Assembly: GCA_937996765.1 (NCBI GenBank)
Contig: CALKUG010000006.1
Location: 1 to 42,193, forward strand
DNA: 42,193 nucleotides
Direction: 5' to 3'
Origin: an uncultured Ignavibacteria bacterium
GTDB taxonomy: Bacteria > Bacteroidota > Ignavibacteria > Ignavibacteriales > Ignavibacteriaceae
Shown: positions 23,630 through 31,014 of the stretch, piece after piece
Layout: every line of letters begins with the position of its first letter
Numbering within the stretch: the stretch's first letter is position 1
Translations under genes and position numbers: made by a program
Notes under the pieces: generated by a model
The model's input: only the letters and a program-made list of their open reading frames with translations
Told to the model about the DNA's origin: nothing
Database searches by the model: none

Positions 23630-24454
23630 CTACTTCCGTCTCTTAATTATAAACTTATTTGACTCTTTTTTATGCTTACGGGTCTTAAGACCTTTAGCTT
23701 TTTGACCCCATGGCGATACTGGATGTCCGCCACCGGAGGTTTTACCTTCACCACCACCCATTGGATGGTCAACAGGGTTCATTGCAACACCGCGTACGTG
23801 TGGTCTGCGGCCTTTCCAACGTGTTCTTCCTGCTTTACCAAGTGAAAGGTTCTCATGCTCAGAATTACCAACAACTCCGTAAGTAGCGCGACAATCCGAA
23901 CGTACTGCGCGAACTTCACCGGAAGGTAATTTTATCTGAACCATATCTCCGTCTTTAGCCATAAGCTGAATTGCTGTTCCTGCTGAACGACCTAATTGAC
24001 CGCCTTTACCAGGTTTTAATTCCACGTTATGAATAAAAGAACCTAATGGTAATTCTTTTAATGGAAGTGTATTACCAACTTTAATATCTATTCCGGTTCC
24101 TGATATTACGCTATCGCCTACTTTAAGACCGTTTGGAGCAAGAATATAACTCTTCTCACCATCGGCATATTGTAGTAAAGCAATTCTACAGGTTCTGTTT
24201 GGATCGTATTCTATAGCCGACACTTTAGCAGGAATACCGTCTTTGATTCTCTTAAAATCAATTATACGATACATTCTCTTGTGTCCGCCACCACGAAAAC
24301 GAGTGGTAATGCGACCATGATTGTTTCTGCCACCGGACTTTGGGACAGGCACTAACAAACTTTTTTCCGGTTTGTTTTTGCTTACCTCCTCAAAGGTTGA
24401 CACCGACATAAAGCGGGTACCGGGGGTATTTGGTTTCAATTTTCTAATTGCCAT
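23630..24454 (-). CDS. rplB: 50S ribosomal protein uL2
   Basis: This 274-residue protein is essential for subunit association and the peptidyl-transferase centre. It has SGGRNNHGRITTRFRGGGHKR (about 41-61, named by its ends) and the C-terminal MNPVDHPMGGGEGKTSGGGHPVSPWG motif carrying the conserved histidine. The length equals that of the E. coli protein within a few residues. Confidence 0.98.
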   Translation of the reverse strand: MAIRKLKPNTPGTRFMSVSTFEEVSKNKPEKSLLVPVPKSGGRNNHGRITTRFRGGGHKRMYRIIDFKRIKDGIPAKVSAIEYDPNRTCRIALLQYADGEKSYILAPNGLKVGDSVISGTGIDIKVGNTLPLKELPLGSFIHNVELKPGKGGQLGRSAGTAIQLMAKDGDMVQIKLPSGEVRAVRSDCRATYGVVGNSEHENLSLGKAGRTRWKGRRPHVRGVAMNPVDHPMGGGEGKTSGGGHPVSPWGQKAKGLKTRKHKKESNKFIIKRRK

Positions 24455-24482
24455 GTTTAAAAACTCCGTACTTTCCTAATCT

Positions 24483-24776
24483 CTATGCCTGTTCAAATAA
24501 ATCTATTTTGTCGCCCTGTTTCAAGGTAACAAAAGCTTTTTTGAAGGCCGCGGTTTTACCGGTAAAGCGTCCGCTTTTTCTAAACATTGTTTTTGTTTTG
24601 CCATGTACCGATACTGTGTGAACATTAGTAACAGTAACATTAAATTTCTTTGTGATTTCTTGTGAAATCTGAATTTTATTGGCTGCTTTGGTTACAACAA
24701 AAGCATATTTATTTTGAAGCGAAAGTATATTATTGGTCTTTTCGGTAAATAACGGCTTTACGATAACGCTTTTCAT
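24483..24776 (-). CDS. rplW: 50S ribosomal protein uL23
   Basis: The 97-residue protein sits at the tunnel exit, where it docks trigger factor and SRP. It has KPLFTEKTNNI at the N-terminus and VTNVHTVSVHGKTK in the middle. Its ATG shares one base with the rplD stop. Confidence 0.97.
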   Translation of the reverse strand: MKSVIVKPLFTEKTNNILSLQNKYAFVVTKAANKIQISQEITKKFNVTVTNVHTVSVHGKTKTMFRKSGRFTGKTAAFKKAFVTLKQGDKIDLFEQA

Positions 24777-25423
24777 TATTGAGCCACCTCTTGTTTTGGA
24801 GCAAGCGTAGTATTAAAATACTCTGCTGCACCTTTTTGTAATAAAAGGACCTGGCAATTCAGAATGTCGTAGGTTGATACTTTAGACGCTTCGAGAATCG
24901 ATACCTTTTCTACATTTCGCCCGGATTTATACACAACTTCGTTATGTTCACCGGTAACAACTAAAACTTTTTTACCTTCGAGCTTTAACTTAGACATCAC
25001 TTCTGTGAATGCCTGAGTTTTTGGAGCATCAAACGAAAAATCTTCAACGAGTACAATCTGATTATCTTTAACTTTATAACTCAAAGCAGATTTACGAGCC
25101 AAAGCTCTAACCTTTTTAGGGAGCGCCTGTCTGTAATCGCGAGGACGTGGACCAAAAATAGATCCGCCACCAATCCAGAGAGGTGAACGCGATGTACCCG
25201 CACGGGCACCGCCTTTGCCTTTTTGGCTCCATGGTTTTTTACCACCACCGCGAACTTCGCCGCGTTCTTTTGCTTTATGAGTACCTTGTCTTTGATTAGC
25301 AAGAAATGCTTTTACCGCCAAGTAAATCACATGATCATTTGGCTCTATCTCAAAGACTTCCTTGGCTAAGTCGAACTTTTCGCCGGAGAAAGTACCGTCT
25401 TTTTTATAAACATCTAATGTCAT
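24776..25423 (-). CDS. rplD: 50S ribosomal protein uL4
   Basis: The 215-residue protein has a long tunnel-lining loop: RQGTHKAKERGEVRGGGKKPWSQKGKGGARAG (about 44-75, named by its ends) and SPLWIGGGSIFGPRPRDY. In gamma-proteobacteria uL4 represses the S10 operon. The hairpin after tuf upstream of rpsJ is a place to look for any equivalent. Confidence 0.98.
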   Translation of the reverse strand: MTLDVYKKDGTFSGEKFDLAKEVFEIEPNDHVIYLAVKAFLANQRQGTHKAKERGEVRGGGKKPWSQKGKGGARAGTSRSPLWIGGGSIFGPRPRDYRQALPKKVRALARKSALSYKVKDNQIVLVEDFSFDAPKTQAFTEVMSKLKLEGKKVLVVTGEHNEVVYKSGRNVEKVSILEASKVSTYDILNCQVLLLQKGAAEYFNTTLAPKQEVAQ

Positions 25424-25437
25424 TTCTTTTCCAAACT

Positions 25438-26055
25438 CTATTTGTGTAATTCAACTATTGAATTAACAGCTCCCGGAACGCCACCTTTAACAAGGATAAT
25501 GTTTTTCTCCGGAATAATCTTTACAACCTTTAAGTTACGTACGGTTACCTGTTCAAAACCCATACGTCCGGCCATCTTCATACCCTTAAATACTCTTGAA
25601 GGATAGGACGATGAACCGATAGAACCTGGGGCTCTTAATCTGTCGCTCTGTCCGTGTGTTGTTCCACCGACACCACCGAAGTTGTGACGTTTCATAACAC
25701 CCTGAAAGCCTTTACCTTTGCTTTTACCTGTAACTTTAATAAGTTCACCTTCTTTGAAAAACTCAACTGTTATATCGTCACCGATATTGTATGAGCCATC
25801 AAATCCTTTGAACTCTTTCATCACAGCAACAAAAGGCAAATTATGCTTTGCTAAATAACCCTTTACAGGTTTATTTATTCTGGATTCTTTTTTAACGCCG
25901 AACCCAAGCTGTAAAGCCGAGTATCCGTCGCGTTCAATTGTTCTAACATTTGTAACTTTGCAAGGTCCGGCCTCGATTACGGTTACAGAGATGCGAACAC
26001 CATCTTTACCGTACACATTCGACATTCCAAGCTTTTTACCTAATAAACCAGCCAT
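25438..26055 (-). CDS. rplC: 50S ribosomal protein uL3
   Basis: The 205-residue 23S rRNA binder is near the peptidyl-transferase centre. It begins GLLGKKLGMSNVYGKDG and holds the long loop GFQGVMKRHNFGGVGGTTHGQSDRLRAPGSIG (about 116-147, named by its ends). That loop includes the glutamine in HGQS that is methylated by PrmB in other bacteria. Confidence 0.98.
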   Translation of the reverse strand: MAGLLGKKLGMSNVYGKDGVRISVTVIEAGPCKVTNVRTIERDGYSALQLGFGVKKESRINKPVKGYLAKHNLPFVAVMKEFKGFDGSYNIGDDITVEFFKEGELIKVTGKSKGKGFQGVMKRHNFGGVGGTTHGQSDRLRAPGSIGSSSYPSRVFKGMKMAGRMGFEQVTVRNLKVVKIIPEKNIILVKGGVPGAVNSIVELHK

Positions 26056-26073
26056 TTTAAAACTCCAAAGTCC

Positions 26074-26382
26074 TTATAACTTTATTTCTATATCTACACC
26101 GGCAGGGATGTCCAGCTTACTCAATGAATCGATAGTCTTCGGATTCGAATTGTGAATATCGATTATTCTTTTATGAGTTCTGGTCTCAAACTGCTCACGC
26201 GATTTCTTATCTACGTGTGGTGAGCGAAGCACGGTGAAGATTGTTTTCTTTGTTGGTAAAGGTATAGGACCTGATACCACCGCACCGGTACTGCGTACTG
26301 TTTTAATAATCTTCTCAGTCGATTTATCAATTAAGATATGATCGTACGACTTTAATCTGATTCTAATTTTTTGTCCGGCCAC
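26074..26382 (-). CDS. rpsJ: 30S ribosomal protein uS10
   Basis: The 102-residue head protein, also NusE in antitermination, has IRIRLKSYDHILIDKSTEKI (about 6-25) and GPIPLPTKKTIFTVLRSPHVDKKSREQFE. The start is GTG at 26382, with AGGAG about seven bases upstream. It is the first gene of the S10 block, just downstream of an intrinsic terminator. Confidence 0.98.
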   Translation of the reverse strand: MAGQKIRIRLKSYDHILIDKSTEKIIKTVRSTGAVVSGPIPLPTKKTIFTVLRSPHVDKKSREQFETRTHKRIIDIHNSNPKTIDSLSKLDIPAGVDIEIKL

Positions 26383-26403
26383 GAAACGACTCCTAAAGTC
26401 TAA

Positions 26404-26444
26404 TTTTTAGATAGAAAAAGGGAGATTTACTCCCTTTTCCATCT
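26404..26444 (-). terminator. Intrinsic terminator/attenuator between tuf and rpsJ
   Basis: On the - strand an A-rich tract leads into GGGAG-TAAAT-CTCCC followed by TTTTTCTATCT. Flanking AGAT/ATCT (26409-26412 and 26441-26444) can extend the stem. It separates the str and S10 groups. No clear promoter lies between it and rpsJ, so it may only attenuate. Confidence 0.85.
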
Positions 26445-26460
26445 AAGGTTAACAATTCAA

Positions 26461-27666
26461 CTATTCGATAATTTTGGTAACTACACCGGCACCAACGGTT
26501 CTTCCGCCTTCGCGGATAGCGAAACGCAATCCTTCATCCATAGCGATAGGAGCAATTAACTCTACAGTTAAATTCACTCTATCTCCAGGAGCAACCATTT
26601 CGGTTCCTTCAGGAAGTGATGCTATACCGGTAACGTCGGTAGTTCTGAAATAGAACTGAGGTCTGTAGTTAGTGAAGAATGGAGTATGACGTCCACCTTC
26701 AGCTTTGGTGAGAATATACACTTCACCAACAAATTTCTTATGAGGGGTGATGGAACCAATTTTTGCAAGAACCATTCCTCTTTCGATTTCTTTTTTATCA
26801 ACACCGCGAAGGAGAATACCTGCGTTGTCGCCTGCCATTGCAGAATCTAATTCTTTACGGAACATTTCTACACCGGTTACTACTGTCTTTTTGTGAGCAC
26901 CTAAACCGATGAGTTCAACTTCCTCTTGAATTCTTACTGAGCCGCGCTCAACTCTACCGGTAGCTACTGTACCACGACCGGTGATTGAGAATACGTCCTC
27001 AACAGGCATTAAGAATGGTTTGTCAACTTGACGTTCCGGAATCGGAACATAGCTGTCAACAGCATCCATTAAGTCCCAAATGCACTGATAACGTTCGTCT
27101 GAAGGATCAGCATCAGCAGCACCAGCATCTAAAGCATGAAGAGCAGAACCACGGATAACAGGAATGTCATCTCCGGGGAATTCATATTTGCTGAGGAGTT
27201 CGCGAATTTCCATTTCAACGAGGTCAACAAGCTCTGCATCTTCCATCGCATCTACTTTATTCAAAAATACAACGATACGAGGTACACCTACTTGGCGAGC
27301 TAAAAGGATGTGCTCTTTTGTTTGAGGCATAGGACCGTCAGTAGCAGCAACTACGAGAATAGCACCGTCCATTTGCGCAGCACCGGTGATCATGTTTTTT
27401 ACATAATCCGCGTGGCCTGGGCAGTCAACGTGAGCATAATGTCTTTTTGCTGTTTCATATTCTACGTGAGCGGTAGCAATTGTGATACCTCTCTCTCTTT
27501 CTTCAGGAGCATTATCGATAGAATCGAATGATCTCTTTGCAGAAAGTCCTTTTTTGGATAGCGCCATGGTGATAGCAGCTGTTAATGTTGTTTTACCGTG
27601 ATCTACGTGTCCAATGGTACCAATATTTACGTGTTCCTTGGAACGATCAAATTTTTCTTTAGCCAT
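26461..27666 (-). CDS. tuf: Elongation factor Tu
   Basis: The 401-residue GTPase delivers aminoacyl-tRNA. G1 is GHVDHGKTT (about 19-27), G2 lies in RGITIATAHVEY, G3 is DCPGHADY, G4 NKVD and G5 near RGSAL. Domains 2 and 3 end with EGGRTVGAGVVTKIIE. It is the only tuf copy in the window, at the end of the str group. Confidence 0.99.
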   Translation of the reverse strand: MAKEKFDRSKEHVNIGTIGHVDHGKTTLTAAITMALSKKGLSAKRSFDSIDNAPEERERGITIATAHVEYETAKRHYAHVDCPGHADYVKNMITGAAQMDGAILVVAATDGPMPQTKEHILLARQVGVPRIVVFLNKVDAMEDAELVDLVEMEIRELLSKYEFPGDDIPVIRGSALHALDAGAADADPSDERYQCIWDLMDAVDSYVPIPERQVDKPFLMPVEDVFSITGRGTVATGRVERGSVRIQEEVELIGLGAHKKTVVTGVEMFRKELDSAMAGDNAGILLRGVDKKEIERGMVLAKIGSITPHKKFVGEVYILTKAEGGRHTPFFTNYRPQFYFRTTDVTGIASLPEGTEMVAPGDRVNLTVELIAPIAMDEGLRFAIREGGRTVGAGVVTKIIE

Positions 27667-27698
27667 CTAAGATAGTCTCCTGTGAATTACTTAGTTTA

Positions 27699-29801
27699 TT
27701 AATATTCGTCTAAAGCTGATTTTTTACCTGATGACTTCTCAGCTATTTCTTCAGCAAGAGCTTTAGGCACTTCCTGGTAGTGTGAGAATTGCATTGAATA
27801 GATTGCTCTACCCTGCGACATCGAGCGCATTGTTGTTGCATAACCAAACATCTCCGAAAGCGGAACTTGTGCTTTAATAACCTGCGCATCTTTACGTGCG
27901 TTAAAGCCTTCAATTCTGCCACGACGTGAATTCATGTCACCCATGATTTCGCCGAGATAATCTTCCGGTGTTACGATCTCAACCGCCATTATCGGCTCTA
28001 AGAGCACCGGCTTAGCTTTGCGGCATCCGTTTTTGAACGCCATGGAACCTGCAACCTTAAATGATAATTCGTCTGAATCAACATCATGATACGAACCATC
28101 TATTAATCTTACTTTTATGTCAACTACTGGGAATCCTGCGAGAACACCATTTTTCATGGCCTCTTGGATACCGTGATTAACTGCCGGGATGTATTCTTTT
28201 GGAACTGTACCACCGACTATACCATTGACAAACTCATATCCTTTGCCTGTTTCATTGGGTTCCAAATCAATCCAAACGTGTCCGAATTTACCGCGACCAC
28301 CTGTTTGTTTCTGGAATTTACCTTCAACAGTAACTTTTTCACGAATGGTTTCTCTGTAGGCAACCTGTGGTTTGCCAACATTTGCTTCCACTTTAAATTC
28401 TCTTCTCATTCTATCGATAAGAATTTCTAAGTGAAGCTCACCCATTCCGGAAATAATAGTTTGACCGGTTTCATCGTCAACATGAACTCTAAAAGTAGGA
28501 TCTTCATCGCTCAATCTTGAAAGAGCATCAGATAATTTATCCTGATCAGCCTTTGTTTTCGGCTCAATAGCAATGTGAATAACAGGCTCTGGGAATACCA
28601 TACGCTCTAATAATACTGGTGTGTCTTCATCGCACAATGTATCACCGGTACGTGTGTATTTAAGCCCAACAACTGCACAAATGTCACCAGCTCTTACTTC
28701 CGAAATTTCTTGACGGGAGTTAGCATGCATTTGAAGAATACGACTAATGCGTTCTTTTTTGTTGCTTACAGTGTTATAAACATAAGAGCCAGCTTCTAAT
28801 TTTCCGGTATAAACACGGACAAAAGTTAGTTTACCTACATAAGGGTCAGTCATTATTTTGAATGCAAGAGCAGTAAATTTTTCATCCGAAGCTACACGTC
28901 TTTCAACATCTTCTTCTGTTTTGGTATTGTGAGCAATAACAAAATCAGTGTCAGTAGGAGCAGGAAGAAAATCTACAACTGCATCAAGTAATCTCTGAAC
29001 GCCTTTGTTTTTGAACGATGCACCACATATTACCGGGATAATCTTGTTACCAACAGTAGCTAATCGTAGTACACGGTTAATTTCATCAACAGAAATTTCT
29101 TGACCGTCAAGGTACTTCTCAAGCAATGTATCATCAACATCAGATACTGCTTCGAGCATTTCTGTTCTAAATTTGTTTGAAACCTCTACCAAATCATGAG
29201 GAATTTCGATATCATCGAAGGTCATACCAAGTGTATCTTCGTGGAAAACACGAGCCTTCATAGTAATAAGGTCTATATGGCCTGCATAGATATCACCTGC
29301 ACCGATTGGTAAGGTAATAGGAATCGCATTAGCTCCAAGACGTTCTCTAATCATGCCAAGAGCATTATAGAAGTCTGCACCAATACGGTCCATTTTATTA
29401 ATAAATGCTATACGGGGAACACCGTATTTATCTGCCTGACGCCAAACGGTTTCAGATTGTGGCTCTACGCCTCCAACTGCACAAAACAGTGCAACAGCTC
29501 CGTCGAGTACGCGTAATGAACGCTCTACTTCAACAGTAAAATCAACGTGACCGGGAGTATCAATGATGTTAATCTGATGATCTCTCCACTCACAAGTAGT
29601 TGCGGCCGAGGTAATAGTAATACCACGTTCTTTTTCTTGTTCCATCCAGTCCATGGTAGCCGCACCATCATGAACCTCTCCAATTCTGTGAGTTTTACCG
29701 GTATAAAAGAGAACGCGCTCAGTTGTAGTGGTTTTTCCGGCATCAATGTGTGCCATAATACCAATATTTCTTACACGCTCTATCGGGAGTCTTTTACTCA
29801 T
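27699..29801 (-). CDS. fusA: Elongation factor G
   Basis: The 700-residue translocase GTPase has G1 AHIDAGKTTT (about 17-26), G3 DTPGHVDF, G4 NKMD, and domain IV with SDELSFKVAGSMAFKNG plus the C-terminal domain V motif EIMGDMNSRRGRI. It is encoded between rpsG and tuf in canonical str order. No fusion or truncation is evident. Confidence 0.99.
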   Translation of the reverse strand: MSKRLPIERVRNIGIMAHIDAGKTTTTERVLFYTGKTHRIGEVHDGAATMDWMEQEKERGITITSAATTCEWRDHQINIIDTPGHVDFTVEVERSLRVLDGAVALFCAVGGVEPQSETVWRQADKYGVPRIAFINKMDRIGADFYNALGMIRERLGANAIPITLPIGAGDIYAGHIDLITMKARVFHEDTLGMTFDDIEIPHDLVEVSNKFRTEMLEAVSDVDDTLLEKYLDGQEISVDEINRVLRLATVGNKIIPVICGASFKNKGVQRLLDAVVDFLPAPTDTDFVIAHNTKTEEDVERRVASDEKFTALAFKIMTDPYVGKLTFVRVYTGKLEAGSYVYNTVSNKKERISRILQMHANSRQEISEVRAGDICAVVGLKYTRTGDTLCDEDTPVLLERMVFPEPVIHIAIEPKTKADQDKLSDALSRLSDEDPTFRVHVDDETGQTIISGMGELHLEILIDRMRREFKVEANVGKPQVAYRETIREKVTVEGKFQKQTGGRGKFGHVWIDLEPNETGKGYEFVNGIVGGTVPKEYIPAVNHGIQEAMKNGVLAGFPVVDIKVRLIDGSYHDVDSDELSFKVAGSMAFKNGCRKAKPVLLEPIMAVEIVTPEDYLGEIMGDMNSRRGRIEGFNARKDAQVIKAQVPLSEMFGYATTMRSMSQGRAIYSMQFSHYQEVPKALAEEIAEKSSGKKSALDEY

Positions 29802-29835
29802 TATAACTTAATCTTTTCCTATTCGTTGCTGAAGC

Positions 29836-30303
29836 TTACCACTTAAAATGTGCGAAAGCTTTGTTAGCTTCGGCCATTTTATGAGTCTCTTCTTTCTTCT
29901 TAACTGCTGAACCTTCGTTGTTCGATGCGGAAATCAATTCGCTTGCTAATTTTGCAGAGAAACTTTTTTCGCTGCGATTGCGAGCATAATTTTTTAACCA
30001 ACGGAATGCAAGTGCTTGCTTACGCTCTGCTCTAACTTCCATAGGCACCTGGTAAGTAGCACCGCCAACACGGCGGCTTCTCACCTCTATAAGAGGGGAA
30101 ACATTACTAATTGCTTTTTTGAATACATCTATTCCGGGCTTCTTAGTTTTTTCTTCGATGATTTCGAACGCTTCGTAAACAACTTTACGAGCTACCGATT
30201 TTTTACCATCGTACATAATCACGTTTACAAATTTGGCTAATGTCAAATCGTTAAACTTAGGATCCGGATTTATATAACGCTTCGGGGCTCTTTTCTTTCT
30301 CAT
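29836..30303 (-). CDS. rpsG: 30S ribosomal protein uS7
   Basis: The 155-residue head-assembly initiator has MRKKRAPKRYINPDPKF, an internal VGGATYQVPMEVRAERKQALAFRWL segment (about 79-103, named by its ends) and an HKMAEANKAFAHFKW end. uS7 represses the str operon in E. coli through the rpsL-rpsG gap. Here that gap is only six bases, so that mechanism has no room. Confidence 0.98.
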   Translation of the reverse strand: MRKKRAPKRYINPDPKFNDLTLAKFVNVIMYDGKKSVARKVVYEAFEIIEEKTKKPGIDVFKKAISNVSPLIEVRSRRVGGATYQVPMEVRAERKQALAFRWLKNYARNRSEKSFSAKLASELISASNNEGSAVKKKEETHKMAEANKAFAHFKW

Positions 30304-30309
30304 AATATC

Positions 30310-30687
30310 TTATTTACCCTTTGGTTTCTTAGCACCATACTTAGAACGGCTTTGTTTTCTATCCTGAACTCCGTTGGAGTCTAAAGTTCCACGGATAATA
30401 TGATAACGCACACCCGGAAGATCTTTCACTCTACCGCCTCTTATGAGTACTATCGAGTGTTCTTGAAGGTTGTGACCTTCGCCCGGAATGTATGCAGTTA
30501 CTTCAATGTGGTTTGTTAAGCGAACTCTCGCAACCTTACGCAAAGCTGAATTAGGCTTCTTTGGCGTAGTGGTATAAACCCTGGTGCACACGCCTCTTTT
30601 TTGCGGGCAGGCATCAAGAGCCGGAGCTTTGTTCTTGGACTTAATTACCTGTCGGCCTTTTCGAACCAATTGGTTGATTGTAGGCAA
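30310..30687 (-). CDS. rpsL: 30S ribosomal protein uS12
   Basis: This 125-residue decoding-centre protein begins PTINQLVRKGR and has TTTPKKPNSALRKVARVRL with Lys43. Lys88 and the following Asp lie in GGRVKDLPGVRYH. The streptomycin-relevant lysines are therefore wild type. The start is TTG at 30687, with GGAG six bases upstream. It is the first gene after two duplicated promoters. Confidence 0.98.
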   Translation of the reverse strand: MPTINQLVRKGRQVIKSKNKAPALDACPQKRGVCTRVYTTTPKKPNSALRKVARVRLTNHIEVTAYIPGEGHNLQEHSIVLIRGGRVKDLPGVRYHIIRGTLDSNGVQDRKQSRSKYGAKKPKGK

Positions 30688-30741
30688 CGTTGACTCCTGT
30701 CAAAAAATCAAAAATTTGTACTTAATAAAATTGAGCCTTGC

Positions 30742-30770
30742 AATGTACGGAAAAGAATAAACTTTGTCAA
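30742..30770 (-). promoter_or_regulatory. rpsL promoter, proximal copy
   Basis: On the - strand TTGACA (30770-30765) is followed by 17 bases and TACATT (30747-30742). The predicted start is near 30735. The -35 box is a perfect consensus and lies within ATAAAC...GTTTAT. The surrounding 46 bases (30731-30776) closely match the distal copy. Confidence 0.85.
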
Positions 30771-30957
30771 GTTTATCAGTCCTTTGATTTACTTTTACAT
30801 TGTGTTCTTCATAGCTCTGATATAGGCGCTGCTTCGGCGAAATGTCTCGCCCGGAGGGATCAGCGATGTCATCAAAGTTTTAGGCGTTAGAACATATTGG
30901 CTGCTTTTTTTCCAGCAGCTAAATCATCAAATTCTAAATTAAAAAATTTGAGCCTTC

Positions 30958-30986
30958 AATATAGTGAGAAGTATAAACTTTGTCAA
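30958..30986 (-). promoter_or_regulatory. rpsL promoter, distal copy
   Basis: On the - strand TTGACA (30986-30981), a 17-base spacer and TATATT (30963-30958) give a near-consensus sigma-70 promoter beginning 29 bases after the rpoC stop. It should drive rpsL-rpsG-fusA-tuf and possibly beyond. Confidence 0.88.
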
Positions 30987-30997
30987 GTTTATACTTC
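30968..30997. repeat. Perfect 11-bp inverted repeat overlapping the -35 box
   Basis: GAAGTATAAAC (30968-30978) and GTTTATACTTC (30987-30997) flank the 8-base centre TTTGTCAA that contains the -35 hexamer. The proximal promoter keeps the inner six base pairs. It could be an operator or an RNA hairpin at the rpoC 3' end (no T-run follows). Confidence 0.8.
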
Positions 30998-31014
30998 CCT
31001 AAATCGCTATTTTT

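Larger units (their letters stand above)
30688..31014 (-). other. 327-base regulatory leader between rpoC and rpsL
   Basis: This gene-free stretch holds two tandem leftward promoters, a perfect 11-bp inverted repeat around the upstream -35 box, and a hairpin GCTGCT/AGCAGC (30900-30919). A G+C-rich segment (about 30817-30865) can fold as GGCGA-loop-TCGCC inside CGCTG/CAGCG. No ORF or known riboswitch was recognised. Transcripts from the upstream promoter would carry a leader of about 260 bases; those from the downstream one about 48. Confidence 0.75.

Noticed and set aside
30700..30730. TTTTTTGACA near the rpsL start as a third promoter
   Set aside because: It would place a start site inside rpsL and no suitable -10 lies at the right distance.
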